In this document: positions 7,817-17,102 of the stretch, in pieces
Layout: every line of letters starts with the position of its first letter
Position numbering within the stretch: position 1 is the first letter of the stretch
NCBI RefSeq assembly: GCF_039778605.1
Contig: NZ_CP156060.1
Span: 2,108,001 to 2,172,000, forward strand
DNA length: 64,000 nt
Direction of reading: 5' to 3'
Source of the DNA: Flavobacterium sp. WV_118_3
GTDB lineage: Bacteria; Bacteroidota; Bacteroidia; Flavobacteriales; Flavobacteriaceae
Position numbers and translations under genes: made by a program
The notes under the pieces: generated by a model
Seen by the model: only the letters and a program-made list of their open reading frames with translations
The model's database searches: none
Told to the model about the DNA's origin: nothing

Positions 7817-10250
7817 GATAGCCCGCTCTCGGTGCTGATGGTATAATCCCCGGACCAGGATAACCGGTGGCTCTTCGGGTAAAATAAATCGTATTCATCA
7901 GGTTCGTAATTCCGGTTTCCAATGTAAAATGGGAACCGAATTTATAGGATAACGACCAATCTGTAATTGCATAACCGGGAACCTGACCTTCGATTCCGCG
8001 TAAGTTTTCGTTTTTGTCCTGTTTTATATTCGTAGCATCGGTGTATTGCGCGCTTAGATACGTAAACTGTACACTTGCTATCAGGTTTTTATAGCCTGAC
8101 GTTATCCCTGTTTTTAAATTGATCATCGGAACAAATTCTACCTGATTTCCGGTTATCCCCGGTTGTTTCGAATGCGTATACGCTGACTTTGTAAGCGCCA
8201 GATTGGCAAATACATTCCATTTGTAATTGTTATTTAACGGATTAAATAGTATTTTTTGCAAACTTAAATCAGTGAAAAATTCAAATCCGTATAGCATTGC
8301 ATCCCCCACATTGGTTCGGAAGCGGATAATCCGAAAATCGTCTGTCTCTTTAATAATCTGTCCCAAACGCCCTTTGTAGGCCAATCCAAAAGCACTGATA
8401 TCATACGTCAACTTGTTTTTCCATTGGCCCCGAATTCCGAAATCAAACGTATAACCGTATTCATCCTTTAGATGCTCATCGATCTGGTAGGATGGTTCTG
8501 TAATTCGTATATCATTAAACGTAACCGAGCGGTAATTTTGTGAGCAATTCAGATACGCTTCCATTGCTTTGACCGGCTTAAAACTCAAACCGATTCCTAA
8601 CAGCACAAACGAACGTTTTAAATCGTTTTCTTCATCATAGCGATTATCCAAAATGACATTCCCGGCATTATCGCGGTTTATTTTTCGATAGTATCCTTTC
8701 GCCCGTGTATTGATATATTCCCAACGAATTCCGGGTGTTATCGAAAGTGCATTCGTGACACGGATAATATTTTCTCCAAACAACGCTAAATTGAAATTTG
8801 GATAGCTGTAATCGGATTGATTTTGATAGTACGGGAATTCTTCCGTTGCAAAATTAAAATCAGCATCACTTCCGGAACTTCCCGGCCCTTGTCGGGCATT
8901 GTTTTTCGACTGATAATACTTTCCGCCTATCACAAAGGCATTTTCATGACCAAGAAAGCGATACCGGTGTACTATTTTTGCTTCGGCACCCCAATTGGCA
9001 AATTTTCCGGTAATCAGATCACGAACGGTTCCTTCCTGATCTTCCTGAAATACACGATTGGAACGAAATCCTAATGCTTTCCGACCGGCATACAATCCGA
9101 ATACATTCAGGCTTATATCTGTTTTTTGAGTAGCCTGATGTCTCATTCTAAATGAAAAAAGATTCCAATCAACCGCAAACCAATTTCGCTTCCGATTACT
9201 TTGAAAGGCATCTTCATAAAACATTTTATCCGTTAATCCTCCGGGCTGATGCGCTATATACTGAAAATGAGTGTAGTCAAAACTTAAGTTCGTTTTACTA
9301 TTAATACGATAATTAAAGTTTCCAAAATAATTTTGAGATTCAAAATCAGAATTAAGCTGAAAACCATCTCCTTTTTTATAATTTAAAAACGTGTAATAAC
9401 TAAAATTCTTTATCGTTCCGCTTAAATCGGTAAAGCTGGTAAATAAATTATGGCTCCCTATGGTTTGTCTGTTCGTCAACCGGAGTTTTTTATGTTGCTC
9501 CGGAGCTTTAATTTTAAAATTGATCAATCCGCCAAACTGCGTTCCGTATTGTAAGGATGCGGCGCCTCTTACGATCTGTATCCGGTCTAATCCTTCGGCC
9601 GGCGGTGTATAATAACTTTCGGGATATCCTAAAATATCGGCACTACTATCGTAATCGTTTTGACGGATATTAAAATGTGCCGATCGATTCGGATCCAGTC
9701 CTCTTCCGCCAATGTTAAGTTGTAAACCACCGGCATCACTTTCATAAATATTCAATCCTACGACCTGTGAAAACACTTGTCGGGCTAGATTTACAGCCTT
9801 ATTTCCCATTTGTGCAGCAACAATAACCACTTCTGATTTTTTACCGGCATAAATTCCCATTCCATCAACATCCCGCAATCGTGACATTGCAAAAACTTCC
9901 TTTCTCCTTTTTTGAATTAAAACTTCACTGAGTCGTATTTCCATCGGCCTCAATACCACCAACACACTGATATCCTGATCCTTTACATTTATTTTTTGTT
10001 CTTTCAGATGAAAATTATCGGATAAAAAAATCAAATGATATTGACCGGGCATTATATTCGAAAAAGTAAATTCCCCGTTTTCGTCGGATTGTACCCGGAT
10101 ACCATCATCTACTTTTAAGATTTGAGCCCAAACAACCGGAGCTTCATTATTAGCATTTATTATTTTTCCATGGATATTGTATTGTGGAAAACAACTCCAA
10201 CAGATCAATGTAAATAATACGATACTAAAGTCCTTTACTCTCATCTTCAA
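7794..10250 (-). CDS. TonB-dependent receptor, FecA-like (iron chelate uptake)
   Basis: 818 residues. A signal peptide (VLFTLICWSCF) is followed by a carboxypeptidase-regulatory-like beta domain (about 25-105), a plug domain (about 140-260; GGRGLDPNRSAHFNIRQND and IQIVRGAASLQYGTQFGG), and a 22-strand barrel ending in the aromatic residue of LTLQYRF. The plug block resembles Fe3+-dicitrate receptors; the substrate is inferred to be a ferric chelate. Its start overlaps the 3' end of the HTTM gene by 26 bases, and it is the last gene of a four-gene operon with an imelysin, which supports an iron role. No separate promoter is seen. Confidence 0.9.
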   Translation of the reverse strand: MKMRVKDFSIVLFTLICWSCFPQYNIHGKIINANNEAPVVWAQILKVDDGIRVQSDENGEFTFSNIMPGQYHLIFLSDNFHLKEQKINVKDQDISVLVVLRPMEIRLSEVLIQKRRKEVFAMSRLRDVDGMGIYAGKKSEVVIVAAQMGNKAVNLARQVFSQVVGLNIYESDAGGLQLNIGGRGLDPNRSAHFNIRQNDYDSSADILGYPESYYTPPAEGLDRIQIVRGAASLQYGTQFGGLINFKIKAPEQHKKLRLTNRQTIGSHNLFTSFTDLSGTIKNFSYYTFLNYKKGDGFQLNSDFESQNYFGNFNYRINSKTNLSFDYTHFQYIAHQPGGLTDKMFYEDAFQSNRKRNWFAVDWNLFSFRMRHQATQKTDISLNVFGLYAGRKALGFRSNRVFQEDQEGTVRDLITGKFANWGAEAKIVHRYRFLGHENAFVIGGKYYQSKNNARQGPGSSGSDADFNFATEEFPYYQNQSDYSYPNFNLALFGENIIRVTNALSITPGIRWEYINTRAKGYYRKINRDNAGNVILDNRYDEENDLKRSFVLLGIGLSFKPVKAMEAYLNCSQNYRSVTFNDIRITEPSYQIDEHLKDEYGYTFDFGIRGQWKNKLTYDISAFGLAYKGRLGQIIKETDDFRIIRFRTNVGDAMLYGFEFFTDLSLQKILFNPLNNNYKWNVFANLALTKSAYTHSKQPGITGNQVEFVPMINLKTGITSGYKNLIASVQFTYLSAQYTDATNIKQDKNENLRGIEGQVPGYAITDWSLSYKFGSHFTLETGITNLMNTIYFTRRATGYPGPGIIPSAPRAGYLTLQYRF

Positions 10251-11589
10251 ATGGAATAATCCAGTATTTTGGTAAAAAAGAATCTTTCTCTTTTGCCAGA
10301 TTTACAGTCGGGTTAATGAATATTCGAGAAGGTCTTCCGTTAAGGGTTACGAAGCTTTCCACAGAAACTATAGGATCATGTATCCCTTTTTGTTTGTAAT
10401 AATCGTGTATAAAACGGGCAAACTCAATGATAAAGTCCGGCTGAAAGGCCATTTGTTTTTCCTGAAAAGGGGTTAAAAATTCGGAGTTATCGATATAAAA
10501 AGAATTTCCTGTTACCGCATCTTTTACAATAAACTGCGTGTAACCTGCTTTTTCCATCAGCATAACCCGCCAGGAAAAGCGGAACCCCTCTTCTGTCCAG
10601 AATAATGCACCCGGATATAAAAGATAACGCAGTGGGAATAGCAATTGTAGTACAAAAAAACAAATCAATATTCTGATACGTATTGCTGCGCCGTTCAGTG
10701 TTGTGGTGAATCGTGCTTTTCCGTTATCAAATCGGGTCTTATTGATTTTAAAAATTATACTGAGGTATTGCAATGCTTTATGATGAGACTTTGCCTTAAA
10801 AAACACCAATGTTGCACCGATCATGATAAACGGAAACATTCCGATTGGAAACAAAATCCGGGTTAGACTATGAAAAACGACTACCAGTACAAAGGCAATA
10901 AATCGGGTTTTGCGATACAACAACAGAAACGGGATAGCCAAATCATATAACATACCTGCCCAACTGAATACAAGTGGCATCCATTCCTGTTGGAATAAAA
11001 AACCCAATACCGGAAGATCATACTGCGGTTTTAGCCATAACTGTAACGGCATGGCTTTGAACAACCAATCTGAATTGATTTTGGCCAATCCGGCATAAAA
11101 ATATACAATCCCTAACATAAGCTTCAGACAGTCGATACACCAGGCCGGTATTTTCTGAAAGGCTAATTCCGGTTTTAATCGGGCATCCATTGCATAATAG
11201 ACATTAGCCGGCAAAAAAAGGAGTATAAACGCTATCGCACTAATAAAATAGTAATGATTCAGATAGGTTGTTTTATCCATTAATTCGATATACGTAAAGC
11301 TTATAAAAAACAGGATAATGGCAATTCTATATCGATATCCTATAGTGATCAATGCACAGGACAAAGCACAAACCAAAAAAATCAGATACGTAAAATTCCC
11401 TAATGGTTTTATCCCTTCCAATCCGTAATAGGAAAAGAAAAACTTTGGTTCAATATACAACGTCTTCACCCAACCTTTACTCACAAACCGAACCAGACTA
11501 ACCAACATAATAGTACCGAAAAGGATACGAAAAGTAGCCAACGGAGCGGCTTCGGTTGTTCGGTTTAGATAGTCCTGAAATCGTTTCAT
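10225..11589 (-). CDS. HTTM / vitamin K-dependent gamma-carboxylase-like membrane protein
   Basis: 454 residues from the ATG at 11589, 10 bases after the imelysin stop; an in-frame ATG at 11622 would add 11 residues and overlap the imelysin gene. Several membrane helices form the HTTM domain, followed by a soluble C-terminal domain of about 120 residues. From memory of human gamma-glutamyl carboxylase, the block LNHYYF matches the region of His160, and YFYAGLAKINSDW matches that of the catalytic base Lys218; FPIGMFPF also aligns. Flavobacteria make menaquinone (vitamin K2), the relevant cofactor type. The substrate is unknown. It lies between an imelysin and a TonB receptor, with tight spacing on both sides. 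Confidence 0.8.
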   Translation of the reverse strand: MKRFQDYLNRTTEAAPLATFRILFGTIMLVSLVRFVSKGWVKTLYIEPKFFFSYYGLEGIKPLGNFTYLIFLVCALSCALITIGYRYRIAIILFFISFTYIELMDKTTYLNHYYFISAIAFILLFLPANVYYAMDARLKPELAFQKIPAWCIDCLKLMLGIVYFYAGLAKINSDWLFKAMPLQLWLKPQYDLPVLGFLFQQEWMPLVFSWAGMLYDLAIPFLLLYRKTRFIAFVLVVVFHSLTRILFPIGMFPFIMIGATLVFFKAKSHHKALQYLSIIFKINKTRFDNGKARFTTTLNGAAIRIRILICFFVLQLLFPLRYLLYPGALFWTEEGFRFSWRVMLMEKAGYTQFIVKDAVTGNSFYIDNSEFLTPFQEKQMAFQPDFIIEFARFIHDYYKQKGIHDPIVSVESFVTLNGRPSRIFINPTVNLAKEKDSFLPKYWIIPFEDESKGL

Positions 11590-11599
11590 CTGATTCGTA

Positions 11600-12727
11600 T
11601 TAATCACCGTCTGTGTCTGCATAATCGATCGCGATACTCATCGCGGATGTCATATCCGATTTCATATAGGCTACATTACGTTGTAAAACATTAAAAGTGG
11701 CAGTCATCTTTGTATTATCGGTAATAATCTGCTGACTTAAATCCGGTAGTAGCAAATTTGCTATACAAAGTGATTTATAGAATTGATTACAAATCAGTTT
11801 ACTTAATAAAATTCCAGACTCTTCGCTCTTACCCTTTATAGTCAGATAATCCAAATAACTTTTCAACGAAGATCCGCTTTCATTTCCGTTAAAATGTTTG
11901 CCTTCAAAGAAGTTTTGCGCCGCTATGATCGACTCCAAAAGCAGTTCTTTCGAATACTTCTTACTGTAATATGCTTCTACCTTATCCGGATAGGTTTCAG
12001 TCGAAAACTTACCTGCCGGATAGCCTATTTTTGCAGTCCGAATGTCTTTTTCATAAAAATGAATATACGCATTAATCATCCGGTTTACACTTCCGGAAGC
12101 CGTATTGTCATTTCTTTGAATAAAAATGGCTTTATATCCGGATTGCCAGTCATCATAAACCGTGTTAAACAATAATGTCAATCGGTTTACAAGCGCAGAC
12201 AGGTAACCTTTATACTTGTTGGCATTCGTGTTTGTTGTATACCGCTCCAGGATTGCATTTTCATTCTCTCCTAATCCGAACAACATATAATCCAGAGCCG
12301 GAAACCCCTGTACGACATCAAAAGAAATTCCGTTCAGATCAAAATTACCCGAATCGATTTTTACCGCTATTTGTCCTGTTGCCGTCGGATAGGTATTTGA
12401 ATACTTGCTGAATTGTATTTCATCTGCTTTACCGATAGAAAACATCGAAATATATTGATAGGTTTTATACGCTTCCAGCCATTTTTGTCTTACTTCTTCA
12501 AGCTGAGTCCTATCGGGTGTCGCAATAAAATCATCCGAAGCTCTTTTCAGGTTTTCTAATTTTGATTTATAATGCTGAAATGAAGGCATAATGTTATTAT
12601 CTACCCAATTCACCAGCATAGCTTTTCTATCGTATTTATCTGCTACAACCTCACTATCCGTAGTATTAAGACCGCAAGACCACAATAATTGCGCTACCAC
12701 CATTAATAACAGCCCTGTTTTTTTCAT
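11600..12727 (-). CDS. Imelysin-family (peptidase M75-like) lipoprotein
   Basis: 375 residues. A lipoprotein signal peptide ends at LLWSCG, so the protein is probably anchored in the outer or inner membrane facing the periplasm. The body is helical, with the Bacteroidetes form of the imelysin GxHxxE region at GFPALDYMLFGLGENE, where the histidine is replaced. Imelysins are iron-regulated and linked to iron uptake (EfeO carries the same domain); peptidase activity is doubtful in most. It lies downstream of the DUF4856 gene by 110 bases and just before the HTTM gene, so it is probably the second gene of the operon. Confidence 0.87.
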   Translation of the reverse strand: MKKTGLLLMVVAQLLWSCGLNTTDSEVVADKYDRKAMLVNWVDNNIMPSFQHYKSKLENLKRASDDFIATPDRTQLEEVRQKWLEAYKTYQYISMFSIGKADEIQFSKYSNTYPTATGQIAVKIDSGNFDLNGISFDVVQGFPALDYMLFGLGENENAILERYTTNTNANKYKGYLSALVNRLTLLFNTVYDDWQSGYKAIFIQRNDNTASGSVNRMINAYIHFYEKDIRTAKIGYPAGKFSTETYPDKVEAYYSKKYSKELLLESIIAAQNFFEGKHFNGNESGSSLKSYLDYLTIKGKSEESGILLSKLICNQFYKSLCIANLLLPDLSQQIITDNTKMTATFNVLQRNVAYMKSDMTSAMSIAIDYADTDGD

Positions 12728-12837
12728 TGAATAAATGCTTTAAAGTTGAACAAAAGAATCATGTCAGAAAGGAATATCCGGTTCCTGAATGTCTTTAAAA
12801 ATGGAAAGCGTCCCGAATTCAGGATTCTTTTTAAACA

Positions 12838-13953
12838 TTAATGGCTTCCCCCTTGTGTTATGGCTTGTTCAACCGTAAATCCAAATGCCGCTGCGATCGT
12901 CTTAGAAATCAAATCAATTTGATCTGCTGTATAGTTAGCATCCCAAAATCCATCATTACCGCCTAAAAATGAAGTCAATAATTCCGTAACCCTTGCCTTT
13001 GTAAGATAAGGCTGTCCGGTAGCCGGGTTGTGTGTATAAGCCAATCCGCTTATAAATCCGTAAGCTTCCGACAAACCGTGAAAGGCGGCCGCAAGATCAC
13101 CGGTGATTGTTGTTGTACCTGATAATTTACCTTTTGCTTTATTCATATAATAAACCGCACGGATAGCACCTACTTTTGATAGTTTTTCTCTTATGATGTT
13201 TATCTGCTTATCCCGTTCTATTTTATTACCTGCTATAATTGTCGCTTTCCCTTTTTCAAAAGCAGCCGTAACCGACTGTGTTATCCCTGAAAAATTCGCA
13301 TTTCCATTGACGGTATTCAAATAACTTTCCCAGAAATATTTTTTGTTATTGTCCGGTCCTTTGTATCCGAAGATGTAATTATACCCTTCCTCCCATAGTT
13401 GTTGTGCTTCCTCTGTATTAGCCGCAGCATTTAAAACAGCAGGATTCAAACAATAATTCAACGTCTGATCGAGTAAAACGGCCCCCATAAGTCCTTTGAT
13501 AATAGCTTGATTGATTTCAAGTCCTTTTTCATTAAATAATCTGGTAGAAGTAGCCGTTGTATACGATCCTTTTACACCCTTAGCCGCCGGAATCTGATAG
13601 GTCGCAGCTACATCTCCCATTTCGGTAAAGAAAAGATCAAACTCCGGTTTTGCATTCTCAGCTGTTTTTTCCTTTAGGGAAACGCCGGAAGTATTTAAAG
13701 CAGCTTCCGAAAACGGATTTCCGCTATTTGTAAACATTCCTTTAATTTTGGCTTTGGTCAACGGATAAAGTGTTTTATCCTTAGAATATGCATCAAATTC
13801 AACCAGCATTTTTACCCTTGTTAAGGCCTGAGCCGGATTAGCATGAACCTGAATTGCAATTGTTTGCTGTGGCGTGTCATTGGAATCATTTGAACACGAT
13901 ACCGTAAAGGCCGACGCTATTAAAACGGCAGCTGTAATTTTTCTAAAACGCAT
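12838..13953 (-). CDS. DUF4856 domain lipoprotein, first gene of the imelysin operon
   Basis: 371 residues. The signal peptide ends in a lipobox (AFTVSC then SNDSND), so this is a predicted lipoprotein. The rest matches the DUF4856 pattern as I know it: the N-terminal block LVEFDAYSKDKTLYP, the helical blocks LWEEGYNYIFGYKG and FWESYLNTV, and AAAFHGLSEAYGFISGLAY. It is commonly found beside imelysins in Bacteroidota and may be a distant relative of them; the function is unknown. A -7 box lies upstream, and the 110-base gap to the imelysin gene leaves room for an internal promoter or processing site. Confidence 0.82.
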   Translation of the reverse strand: MRFRKITAAVLIASAFTVSCSNDSNDTPQQTIAIQVHANPAQALTRVKMLVEFDAYSKDKTLYPLTKAKIKGMFTNSGNPFSEAALNTSGVSLKEKTAENAKPEFDLFFTEMGDVAATYQIPAAKGVKGSYTTATSTRLFNEKGLEINQAIIKGLMGAVLLDQTLNYCLNPAVLNAAANTEEAQQLWEEGYNYIFGYKGPDNNKKYFWESYLNTVNGNANFSGITQSVTAAFEKGKATIIAGNKIERDKQINIIREKLSKVGAIRAVYYMNKAKGKLSGTTTITGDLAAAFHGLSEAYGFISGLAYTHNPATGQPYLTKARVTELLTSFLGGNDGFWDANYTADQIDLISKTIAAAFGFTVEQAITQGGSH

Positions 13954-13990
13954 ATTAATTCTTATTAAGATTAATTATAAACTATTAAAA

Positions 13991-13998
13991 CAAAAGTA
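13991..13998 (-). promoter_or_regulatory. -7 box of the DUF4856-imelysin-HTTM-TonB operon
   Basis: The minus strand reads TACTTTTG, an exact TAnnTTTG match, 37 bases upstream of the DUF4856 start codon. The leader between is strongly A+T rich (several ATTAAT/TTAATT blocks) and could hold an iron-regulator site, but no clear Fur palindrome was identified. Confidence 0.5.
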
Positions 13999-14082
13999 AT
14001 AATCCCTCTCAAGAAGACACGTTATCACGCATGTTCAAGAATAGACACATAACGGACAATAAATAATACGTTTTATTTTTGA

Positions 14083-14949
14083 TTAATGATAAACCGTGAA
14101 AACTTTCAGTGCTTCGTTATACGCACTTTCAAAACTCATCGGACTTAATCCGGTGTCGGCTTTTTGTGAAGTAAAATACGATAGCATTTTTTCGGTTGGC
14201 ATATTCCCGGTTAAATCATCTTTAGCCATCGGACAACCGCCAAATCCCTGAATAGCTCCGTCAAAACGACGACAACCGGCTTTATAGGCGGCATCCACTT
14301 TTTCAAACCATTTATCGGGAGTAGTATGCAAATGTGCTCCGAATTCGATATGCGGGTATTTCGGAATCAGGTTGGAAAACAAATAGGAAATCACTTCCGG
14401 TGTCGATGATCCTACCGTATCGGAAAGCGATAAGATCTTCACGCCCATATTGGATAATCTTTCGGTCCACTCTCCTACGATTTCCACACTCCACGGATCG
14501 CCGTAAGGGTTTCCAAAGCCCATCGACAAATAGGCCACAACTTCTTTATCGGTAGCATTGGCAATGTCCAGAATTTCCTGTAACGTCACAAGGGATTCCG
14601 CTATGGTTTTATGCGTGTTTCGCATCTGAAAATTCTCCGATATTGAGAACGGAAATCCCAGATATTTAATTTCAGCATAACGGGACGCATTTTCTGCCCC
14701 TATAGTATTGGCAATGATAGCCAATAATTTACTCTTGGTTTGCGACAAATCCAGTTGGGCCAATACTTCCGGCGTATCCTGCATTTGCGGAATGGCTTTT
14801 GCAGAAACAAAACTGCCAAAATCAATCGTATCAAATCCTACTCGCAATAAGGATTGAATATATTGTACTTTCTTTTCTGTAGGAATAAACGCCTTGATAC
14901 CTTGCATGGCATCGCGGGGACACTCTATGATTTTAACTTGTTCCATCAT
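14083..14949 (-). CDS. Hydroxymethylglutaryl-CoA lyase family protein
   Basis: 288 residues. The enzyme cleaves HMG-CoA to acetoacetate and acetyl-CoA in leucine breakdown. Active-site features are present: the N-terminal Arg-Asp in ECPRDAMQG, the metal-binding HxH in GAHLHTTPD, and the signature with the catalytic cysteine GFGGCPMAKDDLTGN. The first motif differs from the common PRDGLQ form (Gly-Leu replaced by Ala-Met). Two consecutive ATG codons start the frame; either may be used. It is a stand-alone minus-strand gene between the iron operon and pyrD. Confidence 0.9.
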   Translation of the reverse strand: MMEQVKIIECPRDAMQGIKAFIPTEKKVQYIQSLLRVGFDTIDFGSFVSAKAIPQMQDTPEVLAQLDLSQTKSKLLAIIANTIGAENASRYAEIKYLGFPFSISENFQMRNTHKTIAESLVTLQEILDIANATDKEVVAYLSMGFGNPYGDPWSVEIVGEWTERLSNMGVKILSLSDTVGSSTPEVISYLFSNLIPKYPHIEFGAHLHTTPDKWFEKVDAAYKAGCRRFDGAIQGFGGCPMAKDDLTGNMPTEKMLSYFTSQKADTGLSPMSFESAYNEALKVFTVYH

Positions 14950-15031
14950 GTTTCAAAGATAAGCTAAAGTTCATAATTTTCAAATATACGGATAGTGTCA
15001 TCACTCTATTTTAAAAAGGTTGATCAACATA

Positions 15032-15076
15032 AAACCGCAATCCTATAATTTTCAAACAATTATAAAATTGCGGTTT
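15032..15076. repeat. Intergenic hairpin between the lyase gene and pyrD
   Basis: A 10-bp stem (AAACCGCAAT / ATTGCGGTTT) with an inner 7-bp stem (TATAATT / AATTATA). It follows the pyrD stop codon (minus strand), but there is no good T run on that side, so a terminator role is only possible. Confidence 0.5.
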
Positions 15077-15130
15077 GTTCCAAAGGAAAAAGTTTAACAG
15101 ATTCCAATTGTAGTGTCAAAATAAATGGTA

Positions 15131-16150
15131 TTATTTCCCAGCCAGTATTTTTTTATTGATGGCTTTTATCAGACCCGGTCCTTCGTAAATAAATCCGGTA
15201 TACAATTGAATCAGACTCGCGCCTGCTTCGAGTTTTTCGATCGCGTCTTCGGCCGAATGAATCCCACCTACTCCGATAATCGGAAACGCTTTATTGCTTT
15301 TTTCCGACAGGAACCGGATGACCTCGGTCGAACGTTTGGTCAAAGGTTTTCCGGAAAGTCCACCGGTTTCTTTTTTGTTTTCGGAAACCAGTCCGTCTCG
15401 CGAAATGGTCGTATTGGTTGCAATCACACCGGCAATCTTCGTATCGCGTACAATATCGATAATGTCCAGCAATTGCTCATCGGTCAAATCCGGAGCGATT
15501 TTTAACAATATCGGTTTTTGTTTTGGTTTGGTCTGGTTTTTATTTTGTAACGTTTGTAGCAATTCGGTTAGTGGTTCTTTATCCTGTAAGGCTCTTAGAT
15601 TAGGTGTATTGGGCGAGCTTACATTCACCACAAAATAATCCACATAATCGTATAACGCCTCAAAGCAAATTTCATAATCCTGAGTCGCGGCTTCATTGGG
15701 TGTCAGTTTGTTTTTCCCAATATTACCGCCAATCAGTACACCTTTATTTTTTTTCAGACGTTCCACTGCTTCAATAACGCCACCGTTATTAAACCCCATA
15801 CGGTTGATCAACGCGCTATCGGCTTTTAAACGGAACAATCGTTTTTTAGGATTTCCCTCCTGACCTTTAGGTGTAAGTGTCCCAATTTCGATAAAACCAA
15901 AGCCTAAATTGGACAATTCTTTGTATAATTTGGCATCCTTATCCAGTCCGGCGGCAAGTCCTACCGGATTCTTAAAACGCAATCCAAAAACTTCCCGTTC
16001 CAGTCGCGGGTCTTTCACTTCGTAAATAGCGTTTAACAATGCCGGAACACCCGGTATTTTATGAAGAAAACGGATGCTTCCAAAGGTAAAATGATGGATT
16101 TTTTCCGGATCAAAACGGAACAGTATCGGTCTGATTATTGATTTGTACAT
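15131..16150 (-). CDS. pyrD: Dihydroorotate dehydrogenase (quinone), class 2
   Basis: 339 residues. It oxidises dihydroorotate to orotate with a membrane quinone as acceptor in pyrimidine synthesis. The N-terminal amphipathic extension ([11 protein letters not shown]...) typical of the membrane-bound class 2 enzymes is present. FMN and substrate blocks include [33 protein letters not shown] and [13 protein letters not shown], with [11 protein letters not shown] near the end. The catalytic serine of class 2 enzymes lies in NVSSPNTP. It diverges from dapD, with about 130 bases between the start codons. Confidence 0.95.
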   Translation of the reverse strand: MYKSIIRPILFRFDPEKIHHFTFGSIRFLHKIPGVPALLNAIYEVKDPRLEREVFGLRFKNPVGLAAGLDKDAKLYKELSNLGFGFIEIGTLTPKGQEGNPKKRLFRLKADSALINRMGFNNGGVIEAVERLKKNKGVLIGGNIGKNKLTPNEAATQDYEICFEALYDYVDYFVVNVSSPNTPNLRALQDKEPLTELLQTLQNKNQTKPKQKPILLKIAPDLTDEQLLDIIDIVRDTKIAGVIATNTTISRDGLVSENKKETGGLSGKPLTKRSTEVIRFLSEKSNKAFPIIGVGGIHSAEDAIEKLEAGASLIQLYTGFIYEGPGLIKAINKKILAGK

Positions 16151-16234
16151 AAGTGTGTTGTGTTGTGCTGCAAAAATAGAAAAATATATGGGGTTTCGAA
16201 AGGTATCGGCCCGCCCAAATTCTGCTATTTTCTA

Positions 16235-16264
16235 TTTCGTTTTAAAAAAATGGGGCTATATTTG
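16235..16264 (+). promoter_or_regulatory. Promoter of dapD and possibly the glycan genes
   Basis: The -7 box TATATTTG (16257-16264) is an exact TAnnTTTG match; TTTCG (16235-16239) is a plausible -33 element 18 bases upstream. The ATG at 16283 is 18 bases downstream of the box, giving a very short leader. The box rules out the longer in-frame start at 16160, which would lie upstream of the promoter. Confidence 0.6.
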
Positions 16265-16282
16265 CTAAAAATCGACTTTTAT

Positions 16283-17098
16283 ATGAATGCCTTACAGCCA
16301 ATAATAGAGCAAGCATGGGAAAACCGTGCCTTATTACAAGAAGAAAAAACGACGAATGCCATTAGAGAAGTGATCGAATTACTGGATGCCGGAAAATTGC
16401 GTGTTGCCGAACCAACAACCGACGGATGGCAGGTTAACGAATGGGTAAAAAAGGCCGTAGTTATGTACTTCCCAATCCAGAAAATGGAAACGCTTGAGGC
16501 TGGAATTTTCGAATATCACGATAAAATGCCGTTAAAAAGAGGGTATGCCGAAAAAGGCATCCGCGTGGTTCCAAACGCGGTGGCGCGTCACGGAGCCTAT
16601 ATTTCCAGTGGGGTGATCTTAATGCCTAGCTATGTGAATATTGGTGCATATGTAGACGAAGGAACCATGGTCGATACCTGGGCAACAGTGGGTAGTTGTG
16701 CCCAAATCGGAAAACACGTACACCTAAGTGGTGGTGTTGGAATCGGTGGTGTATTGGAACCGTTACAGGCGGCTCCGGTAATCATTGAAGACGGTGCTTT
16801 TATCGGCTCAAGATGTATCGTGGTAGAAGGTGTTCGCGTTGAAAAAGAAGCCGTACTAGGTGCCAATGTTTGTCTTACCGCCTCTACAAAAATCATCGAT
16901 GTAACCGGCGATACGCCAGTCGAAATGAAAGGTATTGTTCCGGCGCGTTCGGTGGTGATTCCAGGTAGTTATACCAAAAAATTTGCAGCCGGTGAATACC
17001 AGGTGCCATGTGCGCTGATCATCGGAAAACGCAAGCCTTCAACCGATTTAAAAACGTCATTAAACGACGCTTTAAGAGAATACGACGTTGCCATCTAA
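16283..17098 (+). CDS. dapD: 2,3,4,5-tetrahydropyridine-2,6-dicarboxylate N-succinyltransferase
   Basis: 271 residues from the ATG at 16283 (MNALQPIIEQAW is the normal family N-terminus). It succinylates tetrahydrodipicolinate in the lysine/meso-diaminopimelate pathway. The C-terminal half is a left-handed beta helix of hexapeptide repeats (GAYVDEGTMVDTWATVGSCA, HLSGGVGIGGVLEP, GAFIGSRCIVVEGV). Only 4 bases separate its stop from the next ATG, so the first glycosyltransferase is very likely co-transcribed, linking cell-wall precursor supply and surface-glycan synthesis on one message. Confidence 0.95.
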   Translation: MNALQPIIEQAWENRALLQEEKTTNAIREVIELLDAGKLRVAEPTTDGWQVNEWVKKAVVMYFPIQKMETLEAGIFEYHDKMPLKRGYAEKGIRVVPNAVARHGAYISSGVILMPSYVNIGAYVDEGTMVDTWATVGSCAQIGKHVHLSGGVGIGGVLEPLQAAPVIIEDGAFIGSRCIVVEGVRVEKEAVLGANVCLTASTKIIDVTGDTPVEMKGIVPARSVVIPGSYTKKFAAGEYQVPCALIIGKRKPSTDLKTSLNDALREYDVAI

Positions 17099-17102
17099 TT
17101 TA

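Noticed and set aside
16160..16282. In-frame upstream start for dapD
   Set aside because: The extra 41 residues are upstream of the likely promoter and unlike any DapD N-terminus.
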